A stretch of 64,000 bases of DNA from Paenibacillus methanolicus (GCF_008124765.1 NZ_VNHS01000002.1:186001-250000), one strand, 5' to 3'; positions 25,445-35,782 are shown, counted from the first letter of the stretch. Numbers and translations: made by a program. The notes: generated by a model from the letters alone, not told the origin.

Positions 25445-26440
25445 TTAAGGCGCGGTCACAACTTGCGGCACACGGTCGGGCGACAGCGTGTCGGATACGG
25501 TGCCAAGCGCGTACCCTTTCGCTTTGATCGCCGTGATCAACCCCGGCAGCGCCCCGCTCGCCGAATCGGTCGGATGCATTAGAATCAGGGATCCCGGTTC
25601 GATCCTGCTGCCGATCTTGGCGACGATCGAGCTCGGCGAAGGATGCTGCCAATCGACGGTATCGAGCGTCCAAAGCACGGTTTGCAGGCCTTGACCATAT
25701 GCCACATCCACGGTCATCTGGTTATAATCGCCCGAAGGAGGAGCAAACCAACGGTTTTGCACGCCAAGCGTCGACTTCAGCAACGCTTCGGTTCGCGTAA
25801 TTTGAGAGAGTTGCGCTTGCCTGGACAACTTGCTCATGCTCGGATGCGAATATGCGTGGTTGGAGATCTCGTGACCTTCCGCCTGAATGTGTTTGGCCAA
25901 ATCCGGATTGTTCATCAGCCATGTACCGTCGAGAAAGAAGGTCGCTTTGACGCCCCCCTTTCGAAGCGTCTTCAGCATCGGTTCCACATATTCATTCCCC
26001 CATGCGACGTTTATCATGAACGAAGCCATCTTCTTGTTCGGATTTCCCCGGTAAATCGGGACCGCTCCCAGATCGTCAAGCCCGACGGCCGGCGGCGTTT
26101 CCTTATATACATAATCGATCGGCGTATGCAACGGCGCATGTTTCATCCGTTCCATCGTACGCTCTACGTCGATCTCCAATCCGTTATACCCGGGAATCGC
26201 TTTCCAAATACGGTCAACCTGTGCATTGATCGGCTTAACGCGCGTCTTCGCCGCCTCTTCTTCGATTGTCTTGCGCAGCGTCCGATCTCCCGGCGACATG
26301 GACAAGTTCGCGAACGCCTCTCGCGCCCCAATACCCTGCTTCACGCCGTTTATATAAGCCGTCCAATCTCCGCTCCATTGAACCGCGATCAACAGCGTCC
26401 CCATCATAATCGCCATCGCGACCATCTTTCCCAGCTTCAT
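25445..26440 (-). CDS. ylxY: YlxY-type polysaccharide deacetylase-like protein
   Basis: Exported or membrane-anchored NodB-fold protein of 331 residues with an N-terminal hydrophobic segment (residues 3-22). The NodB domain lies in the second half: the metal-binding HAYSHP motif is present (H195, H199), but the first motif, normally with two Asp, reads FMINVAWGNEY (141-151) without them. Weak or altered deacetylase activity is therefore likely, as in other YlxY proteins. I start at ATG 26440 with AAGGGTGG ten bases upstream; the earlier ATG at 26467 has no site. It lies between pnp and the M16 gene, as in B. subtilis. Confidence 0.87.
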   Translation of the reverse strand: MKLGKMVAMAIMMGTLLIAVQWSGDWTAYINGVKQGIGAREAFANLSMSPGDRTLRKTIEEEAAKTRVKPINAQVDRIWKAIPGYNGLEIDVERTMERMKHAPLHTPIDYVYKETPPAVGLDDLGAVPIYRGNPNKKMASFMINVAWGNEYVEPMLKTLRKGGVKATFFLDGTWLMNNPDLAKHIQAEGHEISNHAYSHPSMSKLSRQAQLSQITRTEALLKSTLGVQNRWFAPPSGDYNQMTVDVAYGQGLQTVLWTLDTVDWQHPSPSSIVAKIGSRIEPGSLILMHPTDSASGALPGLITAIKAKGYALGTVSDTLSPDRVPQVVTAP

Positions 26441-26522
26441 GACGTTCGTCCCACCCTTCTCTTTCATCCTATTACAGCTTGGACGGAAATATGAACGAGC
26501 AGGTGTGGGGGATGTTGGAAAA

Positions 26523-26556
26523 CAAAAAAAGAGACAGATATGACTCTGGCTCTTTC
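26523..26556 (-). terminator. Terminator after pnp
   Basis: Minus-strand AAAGAGCCAGA - TATGA region - TCTGTCTCTTT followed by TTTTG; imperfect stem with a clear T-run. Confidence 0.8.
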
Positions 26557-26588
26557 TTCGACGATATAAAGGAGAGAGCGGCGACGTC

Positions 26589-28697
26589 CTAAGACTGCGC
26601 CTGCTCTTCTTGTTGAGCGACCAGCAATACTTTGCGGGACAAGTTGACGCGGCCTTGATTGTCGATCTCCGTTACCTTGACGGTAAATTGATCGCCGATC
26701 TTCACGGCATCCTCAACTTTCGCCACCCGTTCGGTCGACAGCTGGGAGATGTGAACTAGGCCGTCTTTACCTGGCAAAATTTCCACGAACGCGCCGAATT
26801 TCTCGATCCGTTTGACCGTACCCAAGTAAATTTCGCCGACGATGACTTCGCGGACGATGCCTTCGATGATCTGCTTCGCGCGCTCGTTCGCCGCTTGGTT
26901 GGAGGAAGCGATGAACACTTTGCCATCTTGTTCGATATCGATTTTGACGCCGGTCTCTTCGATAATCTTGTTGATGACTTTGCCGCCTGCGCCGATGACA
27001 TCGCGGATTTTGTCCGGATTGATGTTCATGATGACGATCTTCGGCGCGTACTGAGACAGCTCTGTGCGCGGCTTCTGCATGACTTCGTTCATCTTGCTCA
27101 AAATGTGCATACGGCCTACGCGAGCTTGCTCGAGCGCTTGCGTCAAAATCGCGCGGTCGATGCCGTCGATTTTGATGTCCATTTGAATCGCTGTCACGCC
27201 TTCAGGCGTACCCGCGACTTTGAAGTCCATATCGCCGAGGTGGTCTTCCATGCCCTGAATATCGGACAGGATGGAGAAATGCTCACCATTCTTGATGAGA
27301 CCCATAGCCACGCCGGCTACCGGTGCCTTGATCGGTACGCCCGCATCCATCATTGCCAGCGTGCTCGCGCAAATACTTGCTTGGCTCGTGGAACCGTTCG
27401 ACTCCAGCACTTCGGATACGAGGCGAATGGTGTACGGGAATTCGGATTCCGGCGGAATGACTTTGGAGAGAGCGCGCTCGCCCAAAGCGCCATGTCCGAT
27501 CTCGCGGCGGCCTGGAGGACGTAGCGGTCTCGCTTCGCCGACGCTGAACGGCGGGAAGTTGTAATGGTGCATGAAACGCTTCGTTTCTTCCAGGTCGATA
27601 CCGTCGAGAATTTGCACGTCACCTAGCGCGCCAAGCGTACAAATGCTGAGCGCTTGCGTCTGTCCCCGCGTGAACAGACCGGAACCGTGCGTGCGCGGCA
27701 GAAGCGCGACGTCGCATTCGATTGGACGAATCTCGTCCAGCGCGCGGCCGTCGGGACGCACTTTGTCGTGCGTGATCAGTCGCCGAACTTCTTCCTTGAC
27801 GATATCGTACAGCACTTCCTTCACGTCGCCGAGCAACTCAGGCGTCTCCGCGTATTCGACTTCGAAATGAGCGATCGTCTCCGCATTCGCCGCGTCGATG
27901 GCATCCTGGCGCGCGTGCTTCTCGTGAATGCGGACGGCTTGTACAAGACGTTCCGAAGCGAATGCGCGAACTTGCTCGTTCACCTTCGCATCCGGTTCAT
28001 GAAGTTTGACTTCCATTTTCGGCTTGCCGGCAACAGCTACGAGCTCTTCGATCTTCGCGACGATCTTGCGAATTTCATCATGCCCGAACATGATCGCTTC
28101 CAGCATCACGCTCTCCGGCACTTCGTTCGCTTCCGCTTCAACCATCATAATGGCATCTTTCGTGCCCGCGACGACGACATAAATGTCGGTCTTCGATTCT
28201 TGCTCGATCGTAGGGTTAATAATAAACTCGCCGTCGATTCGTCCGACGATAACGCCGCCGATCGGTCCGTTGAACGGCACGTCCGAGATCGACAACGCCG
28301 CCGACGTTCCGATCATCGCCGCAATCTCCGGCGGGCAGTCTTGGTCGACGCTCATGACGATATCCGCGATTTGAACTTCGTTCCGGAACCCTTCCGGGAA
28401 CAACGGACGAATCGGTCGGTCGGTCAAACGGCTCGCCAAAATCGCTTTCTCGCTCGGACGGCCTTCGCGTTTAATAAATCCGCCTGGAATTTTGCCTACC
28501 GCGTACAGTCTTTCTTCGTAGTTCACCGTAAGCGGGAAAAAGTCCAGCTTTTTCGGTTCATTCGAAGCCGTTACCGTACACAGGATAACCGTCTCGCCGT
28601 AACGGACCGTCACCGCCGCATTCGCTTGTTTCGCCAATCGTCCCGTCTCCAAAATAAGCGGACGTCCGCCTAGCGACATTTCAACACGCTGTATCAT
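26589..28697 (-). CDS. pnp: Polyribonucleotide nucleotidyltransferase (PNPase)
   Basis: 3'-to-5' phosphorolytic exoribonuclease of the degradosome. It has two RNase PH domains (about 1-225 and 305-530) separated by a helical domain, then KH ([20 protein letters not shown]) and S1 ([29 protein letters not shown]) domains. ATG 28697 gives 702 residues, the usual length, with the perfect site AAGGAGGG upstream; the longer frame is leader. A terminator-like hairpin at 28765-28797 sits in the leader. The gene order rpsO-pnp is conserved across bacteria. Confidence 0.97.
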   Translation of the reverse strand: MIQRVEMSLGGRPLILETGRLAKQANAAVTVRYGETVILCTVTASNEPKKLDFFPLTVNYEERLYAVGKIPGGFIKREGRPSEKAILASRLTDRPIRPLFPEGFRNEVQIADIVMSVDQDCPPEIAAMIGTSAALSISDVPFNGPIGGVIVGRIDGEFIINPTIEQESKTDIYVVVAGTKDAIMMVEAEANEVPESVMLEAIMFGHDEIRKIVAKIEELVAVAGKPKMEVKLHEPDAKVNEQVRAFASERLVQAVRIHEKHARQDAIDAANAETIAHFEVEYAETPELLGDVKEVLYDIVKEEVRRLITHDKVRPDGRALDEIRPIECDVALLPRTHGSGLFTRGQTQALSICTLGALGDVQILDGIDLEETKRFMHHYNFPPFSVGEARPLRPPGRREIGHGALGERALSKVIPPESEFPYTIRLVSEVLESNGSTSQASICASTLAMMDAGVPIKAPVAGVAMGLIKNGEHFSILSDIQGMEDHLGDMDFKVAGTPEGVTAIQMDIKIDGIDRAILTQALEQARVGRMHILSKMNEVMQKPRTELSQYAPKIVIMNINPDKIRDVIGAGGKVINKIIEETGVKIDIEQDGKVFIASSNQAANERAKQIIEGIVREVIVGEIYLGTVKRIEKFGAFVEILPGKDGLVHISQLSTERVAKVEDAVKIGDQFTVKVTEIDNQGRVNLSRKVLLVAQQEEQAQS

Positions 28698-28764
28698 GAA
28701 ATCCCTCCTTGCTGCACCTGAGGTCTCTCCCCCGATGGCTGCAGTTCTATCAGTTTGCAAGTTG

Positions 28765-28797
28765 ATATAAGAAAAGCTCCCGCAAAAGTTGGAGCTT
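28765..28797 (-). terminator. Leader hairpin (attenuator-like) before pnp
   Basis: Minus-strand AAGCTCC - AACTTTTGC - GGGAGCTTTTCTT. It stands between the rpsO terminator and the pnp start, so it could interrupt transcripts before they enter pnp. Confidence 0.6.
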
Positions 28798-28920
28798 ATC
28801 AATTAGGATCGATCCGTCACTCCGTCGTGAAGCGGAACCGCAATAACCCCATTATGTAGCTTTTCATCCAAGGCGGCTAACCATACTCCGTCCTTTCCTC
28901 GGACAAGTCCTTTACGTTAC

Positions 28921-28977
28921 AAAAAGCAACCCGGCGAGGCCATCCTTACGAATGGCCCAACAACCAGGTTGCTTTTT
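28921..28977 (-). terminator. Terminator after rpsO
   Basis: AAAAAGCAACC and GGTTGCTTTTT arms (28921-28931 and 28967-28977) with an inner GGCCATTC/GAATGGCC-like stem; symmetrical, with a T-run on the minus strand. Confidence 0.88.
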
Positions 28978-28986
28978 CCCCGCATG

Positions 28987-29256
28987 TTATCGGCGAAGAC
29001 CGAGTTTTTCGATCAGTGCGCTGTAACGTTTAACATCTTTGTTTTTCAGGTAAGCCAGCAGTTTACGGCGCTGACCAACCATCTTAAGCAGACCGCGGCG
29101 CGAGTGGTGATCTTTCTTGTGCGTCCGAAGATGATCTGTCAAGTTCACAATGTTTTGCGTCAGGATAGCGATTTGAACTTCCGGGGATCCGGTATCGTTC
29201 GCATGAGTTTTGTGCTCGTCGATCAGTTGGTGCTTGCGTTCTTGCGTAAGTGCCAT
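28987..29256 (-). CDS. rpsO: 30S ribosomal protein S15
   Basis: 89-residue primary-binding protein of the 30S platform. The family motif [23 protein letters not shown] segment (here [18 protein letters not shown]), RRKLLAYL and the ending [11 protein letters not shown] are intact. The ATG at 29256 has AAGGAGGTG upstream. It has its own promoter (29387-29415), a folded leader and a strong terminator, so it is a single-gene unit between ribF and pnp. Confidence 0.97.
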   Translation of the reverse strand: MALTQERKHQLIDEHKTHANDTGSPEVQIAILTQNIVNLTDHLRTHKKDHHSRRGLLKMVGQRRKLLAYLKNKDVKRYSALIEKLGLRR

Positions 29257-29288
29257 CCTTGTTCACCTCCTTGTATCATAATCGCCGA

Positions 29289-29332
29289 TTGCCTCGCCGA
29301 TCGTCCCGGTGAAAGCACGATGGCCAAGCAAA
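29289..29332 (-). promoter_or_regulatory. rpsO leader hairpin, possible S15 autoregulation site
   Basis: In the transcript TTGCTTGGCCATCGT pairs with ACGATCGGCGAGGCAA across a short loop (29332-29289). A long interrupted helix in the leader is what S15 recognises in other Bacilli. Binding here is inferred. Confidence 0.5.
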
Positions 29333-29386
29333 GGTTCAGTGCGCAGCATACTTGGTAAAATCCGCTTCAACTACGCAACGTTTAAG

Positions 29387-29415
29387 AGTATACCACAAGC
29401 CATACCGAAAAGTAA
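29387..29415 (-). promoter_or_regulatory. Probable sigma-A promoter for rpsO
   Basis: On the minus strand TTACTT (29415-29410), a 17-base spacer containing an extended TGTGG, then TATACT (29392-29387), just after the ribF stop. Confidence 0.65.
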
Positions 29416-29428
29416 ATGGAGTCCGCTA

Positions 29429-30379
29429 TTAATTTGATATAAGGATAGAGCGGGCCTCTTCCGCGTCGGCTTTGATTTGCGCGATGAGCGCATCGATCGA
29501 TTCGAACTTCCGCTCCGCGCGCAAGAATGCAATCAGACGCAACGTGACGGTCTTGCCATACAGGCTTTCATGAAAGTCGAATAAATGCGCTTCGAACACG
29601 GGCTCGGGCAAGTGTTCGTGGAAGGTTGGCTTGACGCCGATATTTAGAACCGCGTCGTAAAGCTGGCCGTCGACCTCCGCGCGAATCGCGTAAACGCCGA
29701 TCTTGGGCACCACGTACGATGCGCTCGGTTGCACGTTCGCCGTTGGATAACCGATCGTTCTCCCACGTCCTTCCCCTTGCACGACCGTGCCGCGGACCGC
29801 GTAAGGCGCTCCGATCAGTTCGGCCGCAACTTGAGGCTTTCCTTCCGCCAACATCGCCCGTATCCGGGTGCTGCTTACTTTCTCGCCATCCAGCAAAAAA
29901 GGTTCGATGACGCTCACTTCGATCGCTTGCGGTTCGCACAGTTCGCGCATGACCGAAGCATTGCCCGCCCCTTTGGCTCCGAACGCGAAATCGAAGCCGA
30001 CAACGACGCGGCCGACTTGAAGCGGACGCAAGATGTCGTGAACGAACATGCTTGGCGATACCGCCGCGAACGCCAAATCGAACTGCACGACGAATACGAT
30101 GTCGACGCCGAGCCGTTCGAAACATTCCAGCTTGTCGGCGAGCGGCGTAAGCGCCGATACATACTGCCCGGCGCTATGTCCCAACACTTCCTTCGGATGC
30201 GGATGGAACGTCATGACGGCTGCTTTCGCGCCGCTATCACGCGCCGATTCCACCGCCGTGAGGATGACGTTCTGATGTCCGCGATGAACGCCGTCGAAAT
30301 GGCCGATCGCGATCGTTGTCGGTTCTGCGTCTTCCAACTCGCCGGCCGTTAGTGGATAATGCAACGAAATGATTTTCAA
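29429..30379 (-). CDS. ribF: Bifunctional riboflavin kinase / FAD synthetase
   Basis: Makes FMN from riboflavin and then FAD. The N-terminal adenylyltransferase domain shows the nucleotide motif GHFDGVHRGH (27-36) and FDFAFG; the C-terminal kinase domain shows GRTIGYPTANV and NIGVKPTF. The length of 316 residues is normal. It is the last gene of the rimP-nusA-infB operon, following truB with a 76-base gap. No FMN riboswitch is seen in front of it. Confidence 0.96.
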   Translation of the reverse strand: MKIISLHYPLTAGELEDAEPTTIAIGHFDGVHRGHQNVILTAVESARDSGAKAAVMTFHPHPKEVLGHSAGQYVSALTPLADKLECFERLGVDIVFVVQFDLAFAAVSPSMFVHDILRPLQVGRVVVGFDFAFGAKGAGNASVMRELCEPQAIEVSVIEPFLLDGEKVSSTRIRAMLAEGKPQVAAELIGAPYAVRGTVVQGEGRGRTIGYPTANVQPSASYVVPKIGVYAIRAEVDGQLYDAVLNIGVKPTFHEHLPEPVFEAHLFDFHESLYGKTVTLRLIAFLRAERKFESIDALIAQIKADAEEARSILISN

Positions 30380-30455
30380 GAGCTACACCTGCTTTACGTT
30401 CTTCGTCTCAACTAGGCTGTTCCGCAATACGATGCATACGCGCACGGCCAAGGGT

Positions 30456-31376
30456 TTATACGGGCGTAAATACTTTGACGGGCTTCAGCGTCTCGTTCTC
30501 CGCATCGGGTTCGTACACGCCCAGGAACATCCCGTCGTTGCCGTAAAGACGAATGAGCGATGACTCGCGCAGCGCCGCTTCCTCGATGCGAACATACTTG
30601 AAGGCGATCCTCTTGCCTTGAAGCGCGTTACGCGCCGTGATCTCGCCGACGTCGCCGCGAGGCATATAATCAAGCGGTGCGTCCGCGGGGATCAGCTTGT
30701 CGGCAATCCCCCCGCTAGCCTGTAGCTCGCGGAGTTGTTCCAACGTCACGCAATCCGCTTGGGTCAAGCCGCCGGACATCGTGCGCACCAGCTCCTTCAT
30801 CGTTGCCGGCATACCCAGTAGCCGGCCGATGTCGACGCATAACGTCCGAATATATGTACCCTTGGAACAAACGACCGCGAAACGAATCTCCGGGTAATCC
30901 TGCTCCAAATCCGCGCTGATTAGCGTGATCTCGTGAATCGTGACGCGTCGGGATTTACGTTCGACGACCTTGCCTTCGCGAGCGAGCTCGTACAACCGTT
31001 TCCCGTCCACGCGTACGGCCGAGAACATCGGCGGCACCTGTTCGATCTCCCCGACGAATGAAGCTAACGCCTCGCGCAGCTGCCCCTCCGTTAACCGGAT
31101 GCCGGGCCGGTCTTCCAGCACCGTGCCCGTCATATCCTCCGTATCGGTCGCAATGCCGAGCTTAAGTACCGCCTCGTATGCCTTCGGACGCTCTTGGACG
31201 TATTCGACGACCCGAGTCGCGCGGCCGACGCAGATCGGCAGCACGCCGGTTACTTGCGGATCGAGCGTTCCGGTATGGCCGATACGCTTGATTCTCAGTA
31301 TCCCTCTGGCCTTGGCCACCACGTCGTGGGACGTCCAGCCAGCGGGCTTCCATATTGCCAAAATCCCGTCCGTCAT
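30456..31376 (-). CDS. truB: tRNA pseudouridine(55) synthase
   Basis: Forms pseudouridine 55 in the T-loop of tRNAs. The catalytic Asp is D39 in IGHTGTLDPQVTGVL. KPAGWTSHDVV near the N-terminus and CSKGTYIRTLCVDIG in the middle are diagnostic, and a short PUA-like C-terminal region follows. The length of 306 residues is normal. The ATG at 31376 overlaps the nrnA stop as ATGA. Confidence 0.96.
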   Translation of the reverse strand: MTDGILAIWKPAGWTSHDVVAKARGILRIKRIGHTGTLDPQVTGVLPICVGRATRVVEYVQERPKAYEAVLKLGIATDTEDMTGTVLEDRPGIRLTEGQLREALASFVGEIEQVPPMFSAVRVDGKRLYELAREGKVVERKSRRVTIHEITLISADLEQDYPEIRFAVVCSKGTYIRTLCVDIGRLLGMPATMKELVRTMSGGLTQADCVTLEQLRELQASGGIADKLIPADAPLDYMPRGDVGEITARNALQGKRIAFKYVRIEEAALRESSLIRLYGNDGMFLGVYEPDAENETLKPVKVFTPV

Positions 31377-32377
31377 CCTTTTAAAGCCTCGCTAACCGCT
31401 TGAATAACCTGGTTAACCGCGTCCTGCATCGCCATATCCAATCGGCAGCCTGCAGCCCTCACATGACCTCCGCCACCGAACGTCTGGGCGATCGCCGATA
31501 CGTTGGCCGCCCCGGACGAACGAAGGCTTACCTTCACGCAACCGTCTGCCGCTTCCTTAAAGAGCATGCCGACATCGACGCCTTCGACGTTCCGCGCGTA
31601 GTTCACGAGTCCTTCCAGGTCTTCGCTCGTCGCTCCCGTCGCTTCGAGATCCGCATGACCAACCGTGATCCATGCGATGCGGTTATCGGCAGAGAAGGTC
31701 AGGTTCGCAAGCCCGCGCTGCAGAAGGAGTAGCTGCGCTTTCGTCATTTTCTCCAGCAAATGTTCGGCCAGCAGATGTCCCGATACGCCTAGCGTTAAAA
31801 TGGCGGAAGCAATCTGCATGACGCGCGGCGAGGTGCTGGAATAGCGGAATCCTCCCGTGTCGGTCAACAGGCCCGTATAGACGGCCGTGCCTGCCTCAAC
31901 GTCAAGCGGAATCCCGGCGTGTTCGATAAGGTCATACAAAATTTCGACCGTTGCAGCCGCATCCGCTCGGATCAAATTCACGGTTCCGAAATGGTCGTTC
32001 GTTGGATGATGATCAATGTTGAGCAAGCCGCAACCTTGCGCGAACCGTTCGGAAACGAGACCAATCCGCTTATAATCCGCGCAATCCACCGCGATAATGC
32101 GGTCGAAACGCGCTTCATCGGCAACCTCGTTCATGTTCTGAATATAGGAAGAACCTTTCAGATAGCCTAGCCGCAGCGGAACCGCGCTCTCGTTCATCAT
32201 GACGAACGTCTTGCCCAGCTTGGCTAGCAGCCAGGCGGTCACCAGCGTTGAACTGATGGCATCTCCGTCGGGCTGGACGTGGGAAACGATCAGAAAGTGT
32301 TCGCCTCCCCGCATAAACGCAAGCGCCTGTCCCAATTGTTCCGCGTATGCAGGAAATGACGGCATGCCCGCCGTCAT
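31373..32377 (-). CDS. nrnA: DHH family oligoribonuclease / pAp phosphatase NrnA
   Basis: Degrades 2-5-nucleotide RNA and 3'-phosphoadenosine 5'-phosphate. DHH motifs are visible: VQPDGDAISS, AVDCAD, IDHHPTND, and the DHHA1 motif GGGHVRAAG. The protein is 334 residues. It overlaps rbfA upstream and truB downstream, both as ATGA, so the three are tightly coupled. Confidence 0.95.
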   Translation of the reverse strand: MTAGMPSFPAYAEQLGQALAFMRGGEHFLIVSHVQPDGDAISSTLVTAWLLAKLGKTFVMMNESAVPLRLGYLKGSSYIQNMNEVADEARFDRIIAVDCADYKRIGLVSERFAQGCGLLNIDHHPTNDHFGTVNLIRADAAATVEILYDLIEHAGIPLDVEAGTAVYTGLLTDTGGFRYSSTSPRVMQIASAILTLGVSGHLLAEHLLEKMTKAQLLLLQRGLANLTFSADNRIAWITVGHADLEATGATSEDLEGLVNYARNVEGVDVGMLFKEAADGCVKVSLRSSGAANVSAIAQTFGGGGHVRAAGCRLDMAMQDAVNQVIQAVSEALKG

Positions 32378-32730
32378 TGTCCATTACCTCCATCATTCAA
32401 TTGGCCGAGAATCGACGTGATCCGGCTGCCGTACTCGATGCTGCTGTCGAACTTGAAGATCAGCTCCGGCGTATGGCGGAACCGGATCCGCTTGCCGAGC
32501 TCGGAGCGGATGAACCCGGTGCTTCTCGATAGCGCCTTGAGCGTCTCTTCCTTCTGCTCGTCATTGCCGAGCACGCTGAGGAAGACTCTCGCCTGGGACA
32601 GGTCGCCCGTCACCTCGACCCCCGTCACGGTAATAAAACCGATCCGGGGATCTTTCAGTTCCGTCTGGATGATGGTGCTGATTTCTTTCTTGATTTGTTC
32701 TCCGACACGCCCTACGCGAATTTTCGCCAT
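32374..32730 (-). CDS. rbfA: 30S ribosome-binding factor A
   Basis: KH-like maturation factor for the 16S rRNA 5' end. The 118-residue sequence has the expected RVGEQIKKEISTIIQTELKDPRIGFITVTGVEVTGDL and TGFIRSELGKRIRFRHTPELIF blocks. It follows infB after seven bases, the standard order. Confidence 0.96.
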   Translation of the reverse strand: MAKIRVGRVGEQIKKEISTIIQTELKDPRIGFITVTGVEVTGDLSQARVFLSVLGNDEQKEETLKALSRSTGFIRSELGKRIRFRHTPELIFKFDSSIEYGSRITSILGQLNDGGNGQ

Positions 32731-32737
32731 AGGTTAA

Positions 32738-35700
32738 TCACCTCTCAACTTTTTCCATGATGTAGGCTTCGATCGTGTCTCCCTCTTTCAAGTCGTTATA
32801 GCGGTCAAGCGTAATGCCGCACTCGTAGCCTTGCGAAACATCTTTGGCATCATCCTTGAAGCGCTTGAGCGTCTCGATTTCGCCTTCGAATACTACGATA
32901 CCGCCGCGGATTAAGCGGGCCTTAGCATTTCGGGAAACTTTGCCCGATGTAACCATACAGCCTGCAATCGTGCCGACTTTGCTGACTTTGAAGATGTTCC
33001 GAACTTCAGCTTGACCGATAACCACTTCTTTGAAGATCGGATCCAGCATCCCTTTCATCGCGTGCTCGATCTCGTCGATCACGTTATAGATGATGTTGTG
33101 CAGGCGGATGTCGACTTTCTCCTGCTCTGCCGTCGCCAGCGCTTGCGGTTCAGGACGAACGTTGAAGCCGATGACGATCGCGTTGGATGCGGATGCGAGG
33201 TTGATATCGGATTCCGTAATCGCGCCTACGCCGCTATGGATGACTTTAACGCGAACGCCTTCAATATCGATTTTGGCCAGGGAGCCTTTAAGCGCCTCCG
33301 TCGAGCCCTGTACGTCGGATTTGATAATGACGAACAGGTCTTTAATTTCGCCATCTTTGATATGTTTATACAGATCGTCGAGCGTAACGCGGGAATTCGC
33401 GCCAAGCTCGGTCTGGCGATGCTTGATCGCGCGGCGTTCCGCGATAGCGCGCGCCTTGCGCTCGTCTTCAAAGGCGAGGAATGGATCGCCCGCGAGCGGC
33501 ACTTCCGTCAGGCCCGTAATCTCGACCGGCGTACTTGGTCCAGCTTCCTTCAGACGGCGGCCCTTATCATTGACCATCGCGCGAACGCGACCGAAACAGT
33601 TGCCCGCAACGAACGCATCCCCGATCTTGAGCGTGCCATGCTGGACAAGCACGCGCGCTACCGGACCTTTGCCTTTATCAAGCTCGGCTTCGATGACCGT
33701 ACCGCGCGCCCGCTTGTTCGGGTTCGCTTTGTAGTCGTTCACTTCGGCTACGAGCAGAATCATCTCAAGCATCTCTTCGAGACCGATACGCTGTTTCGCG
33801 GAAACATTGACGAAAATCGTATCGCCGCCCCACTCTTCCGGCACGAGCTCGTATTCGGTGAGCGCTTGCTTGATTTTGTCCGGATCGGCATCAGGTTTAT
33901 CGATCTTGTTCACCGCGACGATAATCGGCACGCCTGCCGCTTTCGCGTGGTTGATCGCCTCAACGGTCTGCGGCATGACGCCGTCGTCCGCTGCCACGAC
34001 GATGATCGTAATATCCGTTACTTGGGCGCCGCGGGCGCGCATGAGCGTAAACGCTTCGTGGCCCGGCGTATCCAGGAACGTGATTTTTTTATGGTTAATT
34101 TCGGTTTGATATGCGCCGATATGCTGCGTAATGCCGCCGGCTTCGCCCGTCGTTACGCTCGTCTTGCGGATGGCGTCGAGCAACGTCGTTTTGCCGTGGT
34201 CAACGTGACCCATGATCGTGACGACCGGCGGACGGCTTTCGAGCGTTTCCTCTTCGTCCTTCTCCTCGAACGTTTCGAACGCGTCTTCTTCTACCGGAAT
34301 CTTCACTTCGACTTCAACGCCGTATTCGGTGGCGATCAGTTGAACCGTGTCGATGTCGACCTCTTGGTTGATCGTCGCCATAACGCCGAGGAAGATGAGT
34401 TTCTTGATGACCTCGGAAGCGTCTTTATGAAGGAGCTTCGCTAGATCGCCGACCGTCATCTCGCCGCGTACGATAATCTTCTTCGGCGTGTTGTCGACTT
34501 TCTCTTTGCGCTCCATCTGATGGCCGCCCTTGCCCCGGCCGCCCTTGCCGCGATTGCCGCCTCTGAAGTTGCCCGTACGGTTATCATCAAATCCGCGGTT
34601 GTTGCCGCCGTAGCTATTGCCGCCCGGCTTCTGCGGTTTTCTCGCGCCGCCAGCGCCGCGATTACCACCTTGGCCGCCTTGGCCGCCTTGGCCGCCTTGG
34701 GAACGTCCTCCGAAATCGGAACCGCCCGAAGAAGGAGCCGGACGGTCAAACGTACGCCCTTGGCCTCCAGCGCTGCTCTGTCCTTGCGGACGGCTGCCTT
34801 GATAACCGCCGCCTTGACCGCCTTGGCCCTGCGGACGGCTGCCTTGGTAACCGCCTCCTTGACCGCCGCCTTGGCCTTGCGGACGACTGCCTTGGTATCC
34901 GCCGCCTTGGCCTTGCGGACGGCTGCCTTGGTATCCGCCGCCTTGACCGCCTTGGCCCTGCGGACGGTTACCTTGATAACCACCGCCTTGACCGCCTTGG
35001 CCTTGCGGACGGCTGCCTTGGTAGCCACCGCCTTGACCGCCTTGACCTTGCGGACGGCTGCCTTGGTAGCCACTGCCTTGACCGCCTTGGCCGCCTTGAC
35101 CTTGCGGACGGTTGCCTTGGTAGCCACTGCCTTGACCCGGACCGCGGCTTCCGCCCTGTCCGCCTTGGCCTTGCGGACGGCTGCCTTGATAGCCACCGCC
35201 TTGACCCGGACCGCGACTTCCGCTTTGACCGCCTTGGCCTTGACCGCCTTGGCCTTGACCTTGACCGCGGTTGCCTTGGTAACCGCCTTGACCTTGCTGA
35301 CCTGGGCCGCGGCTTCCGCCTTGGCCTCCTTGACCTTGTGGACGACTGCTTTGCGGACGGCTTTGTTGTCCGCCTTGGTTTGGTGTGTTTGAGTTAGTTT
35401 TAATGGACGTATTCCCCTGTCGTTCATAATTCGATTCGGCTTGCGCCGGTTTCGTTTCCTGTCCTTGCGCGGTCTGCTCTTGCGGCCGTTGCTGTACCGG
35501 ACGGTTCTGCTGACTTTTGGATTCCTGTTGGGACGGACGGGCCGCAGAAGCTACGCTCGCGCCCTCTTGCGCCCTTTTGACGGCCGCGTTCTGTTTAATA
35601 TTTCGGAAGAAGCCTTCGACTTTACTCACCATTTCGTTTTCCATTACGCTCATATGATTATTCACCGGCTGATCAAGACGCTTCAAAATCGTGATGATCT

Positions 35701-35782
35701 CCTTGCTGCTCATATTAAGCGATTTGGCATATTCGTAGACGCGCAATTTATCTTTATCCTTGCTGTCTGGCTGTTTAGTCAA
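32738..35782 (-). CDS. infB: Translation initiation factor IF-2 with expanded Gly/Gln-rich arm
   Basis: GTPase that places initiator tRNA on the 30S subunit. At 1014 residues it is about 300 longer than B. subtilis IF-2. The N-terminal IF2_N helix ([17 protein letters not shown]) is followed from about residue 137 to 415 by Gly/Gln/Arg/Pro repeats (units such as [14 protein letters not shown]), then a second IF2_N domain, the G domain (GHVDHGKT near 524-531, [14 protein letters not shown]) and C-terminal domains that end normally. It starts at TTG 35782, with GGAGGTGG upstream, overlapping ylxQ by eight bases. Confidence 0.97.
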   Translation of the reverse strand: MTKQPDSKDKDKLRVYEYAKSLNMSSKEIITILKRLDQPVNNHMSVMENEMVSKVEGFFRNIKQNAAVKRAQEGASVASAARPSQQESKSQQNRPVQQRPQEQTAQGQETKPAQAESNYERQGNTSIKTNSNTPNQGGQQSRPQSSRPQGQGGQGGSRGPGQQGQGGYQGNRGQGQGQGGQGQGGQSGSRGPGQGGGYQGSRPQGQGGQGGSRGPGQGSGYQGNRPQGQGGQGGQGSGYQGSRPQGQGGQGGGYQGSRPQGQGGQGGGYQGNRPQGQGGQGGGYQGSRPQGQGGGYQGSRPQGQGGGQGGGYQGSRPQGQGGQGGGYQGSRPQGQSSAGGQGRTFDRPAPSSGGSDFGGRSQGGQGGQGGQGGNRGAGGARKPQKPGGNSYGGNNRGFDDNRTGNFRGGNRGKGGRGKGGHQMERKEKVDNTPKKIIVRGEMTVGDLAKLLHKDASEVIKKLIFLGVMATINQEVDIDTVQLIATEYGVEVEVKIPVEEDAFETFEEKDEEETLESRPPVVTIMGHVDHGKTTLLDAIRKTSVTTGEAGGITQHIGAYQTEINHKKITFLDTPGHEAFTLMRARGAQVTDITIIVVAADDGVMPQTVEAINHAKAAGVPIIVAVNKIDKPDADPDKIKQALTEYELVPEEWGGDTIFVNVSAKQRIGLEEMLEMILLVAEVNDYKANPNKRARGTVIEAELDKGKGPVARVLVQHGTLKIGDAFVAGNCFGRVRAMVNDKGRRLKEAGPSTPVEITGLTEVPLAGDPFLAFEDERKARAIAERRAIKHRQTELGANSRVTLDDLYKHIKDGEIKDLFVIIKSDVQGSTEALKGSLAKIDIEGVRVKVIHSGVGAITESDINLASASNAIVIGFNVRPEPQALATAEQEKVDIRLHNIIYNVIDEIEHAMKGMLDPIFKEVVIGQAEVRNIFKVSKVGTIAGCMVTSGKVSRNAKARLIRGGIVVFEGEIETLKRFKDDAKDVSQGYECGITLDRYNDLKEGDTIEAYIMEKVER
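34700..35375 (-). repeat. Tandem coding repeats in infB
   Basis: Imperfect repeats of roughly 30-50 bases, all in frame, encoding variants of [15 protein letters not shown]. On the plus strand they appear as recurring CCTTGCGGACGGCTGCCTTGG blocks (shown here in part). Near-identical units make copy-number change by slippage or recombination likely. Confidence 0.85.

Noticed and set aside
27654..28673. 339-codon plus-strand open frame opposite pnp
   Set aside because: Antisense shadow with strong Arg/Asp/His bias; pnp on the other strand is unmistakable.
33011..34444. 477-codon plus-strand open frame opposite infB
   Set aside because: Antisense shadow of the conserved G domain; Arg/His/Phe-rich, no ribosome site or family.
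34520..35392. Ala/Leu/Thr-repeat frame opposite the infB repeats, looking like a membrane protein
   Set aside because: It is the complement of Gly/Gln repeat codons; the same tandem DNA produces repeats in every frame.
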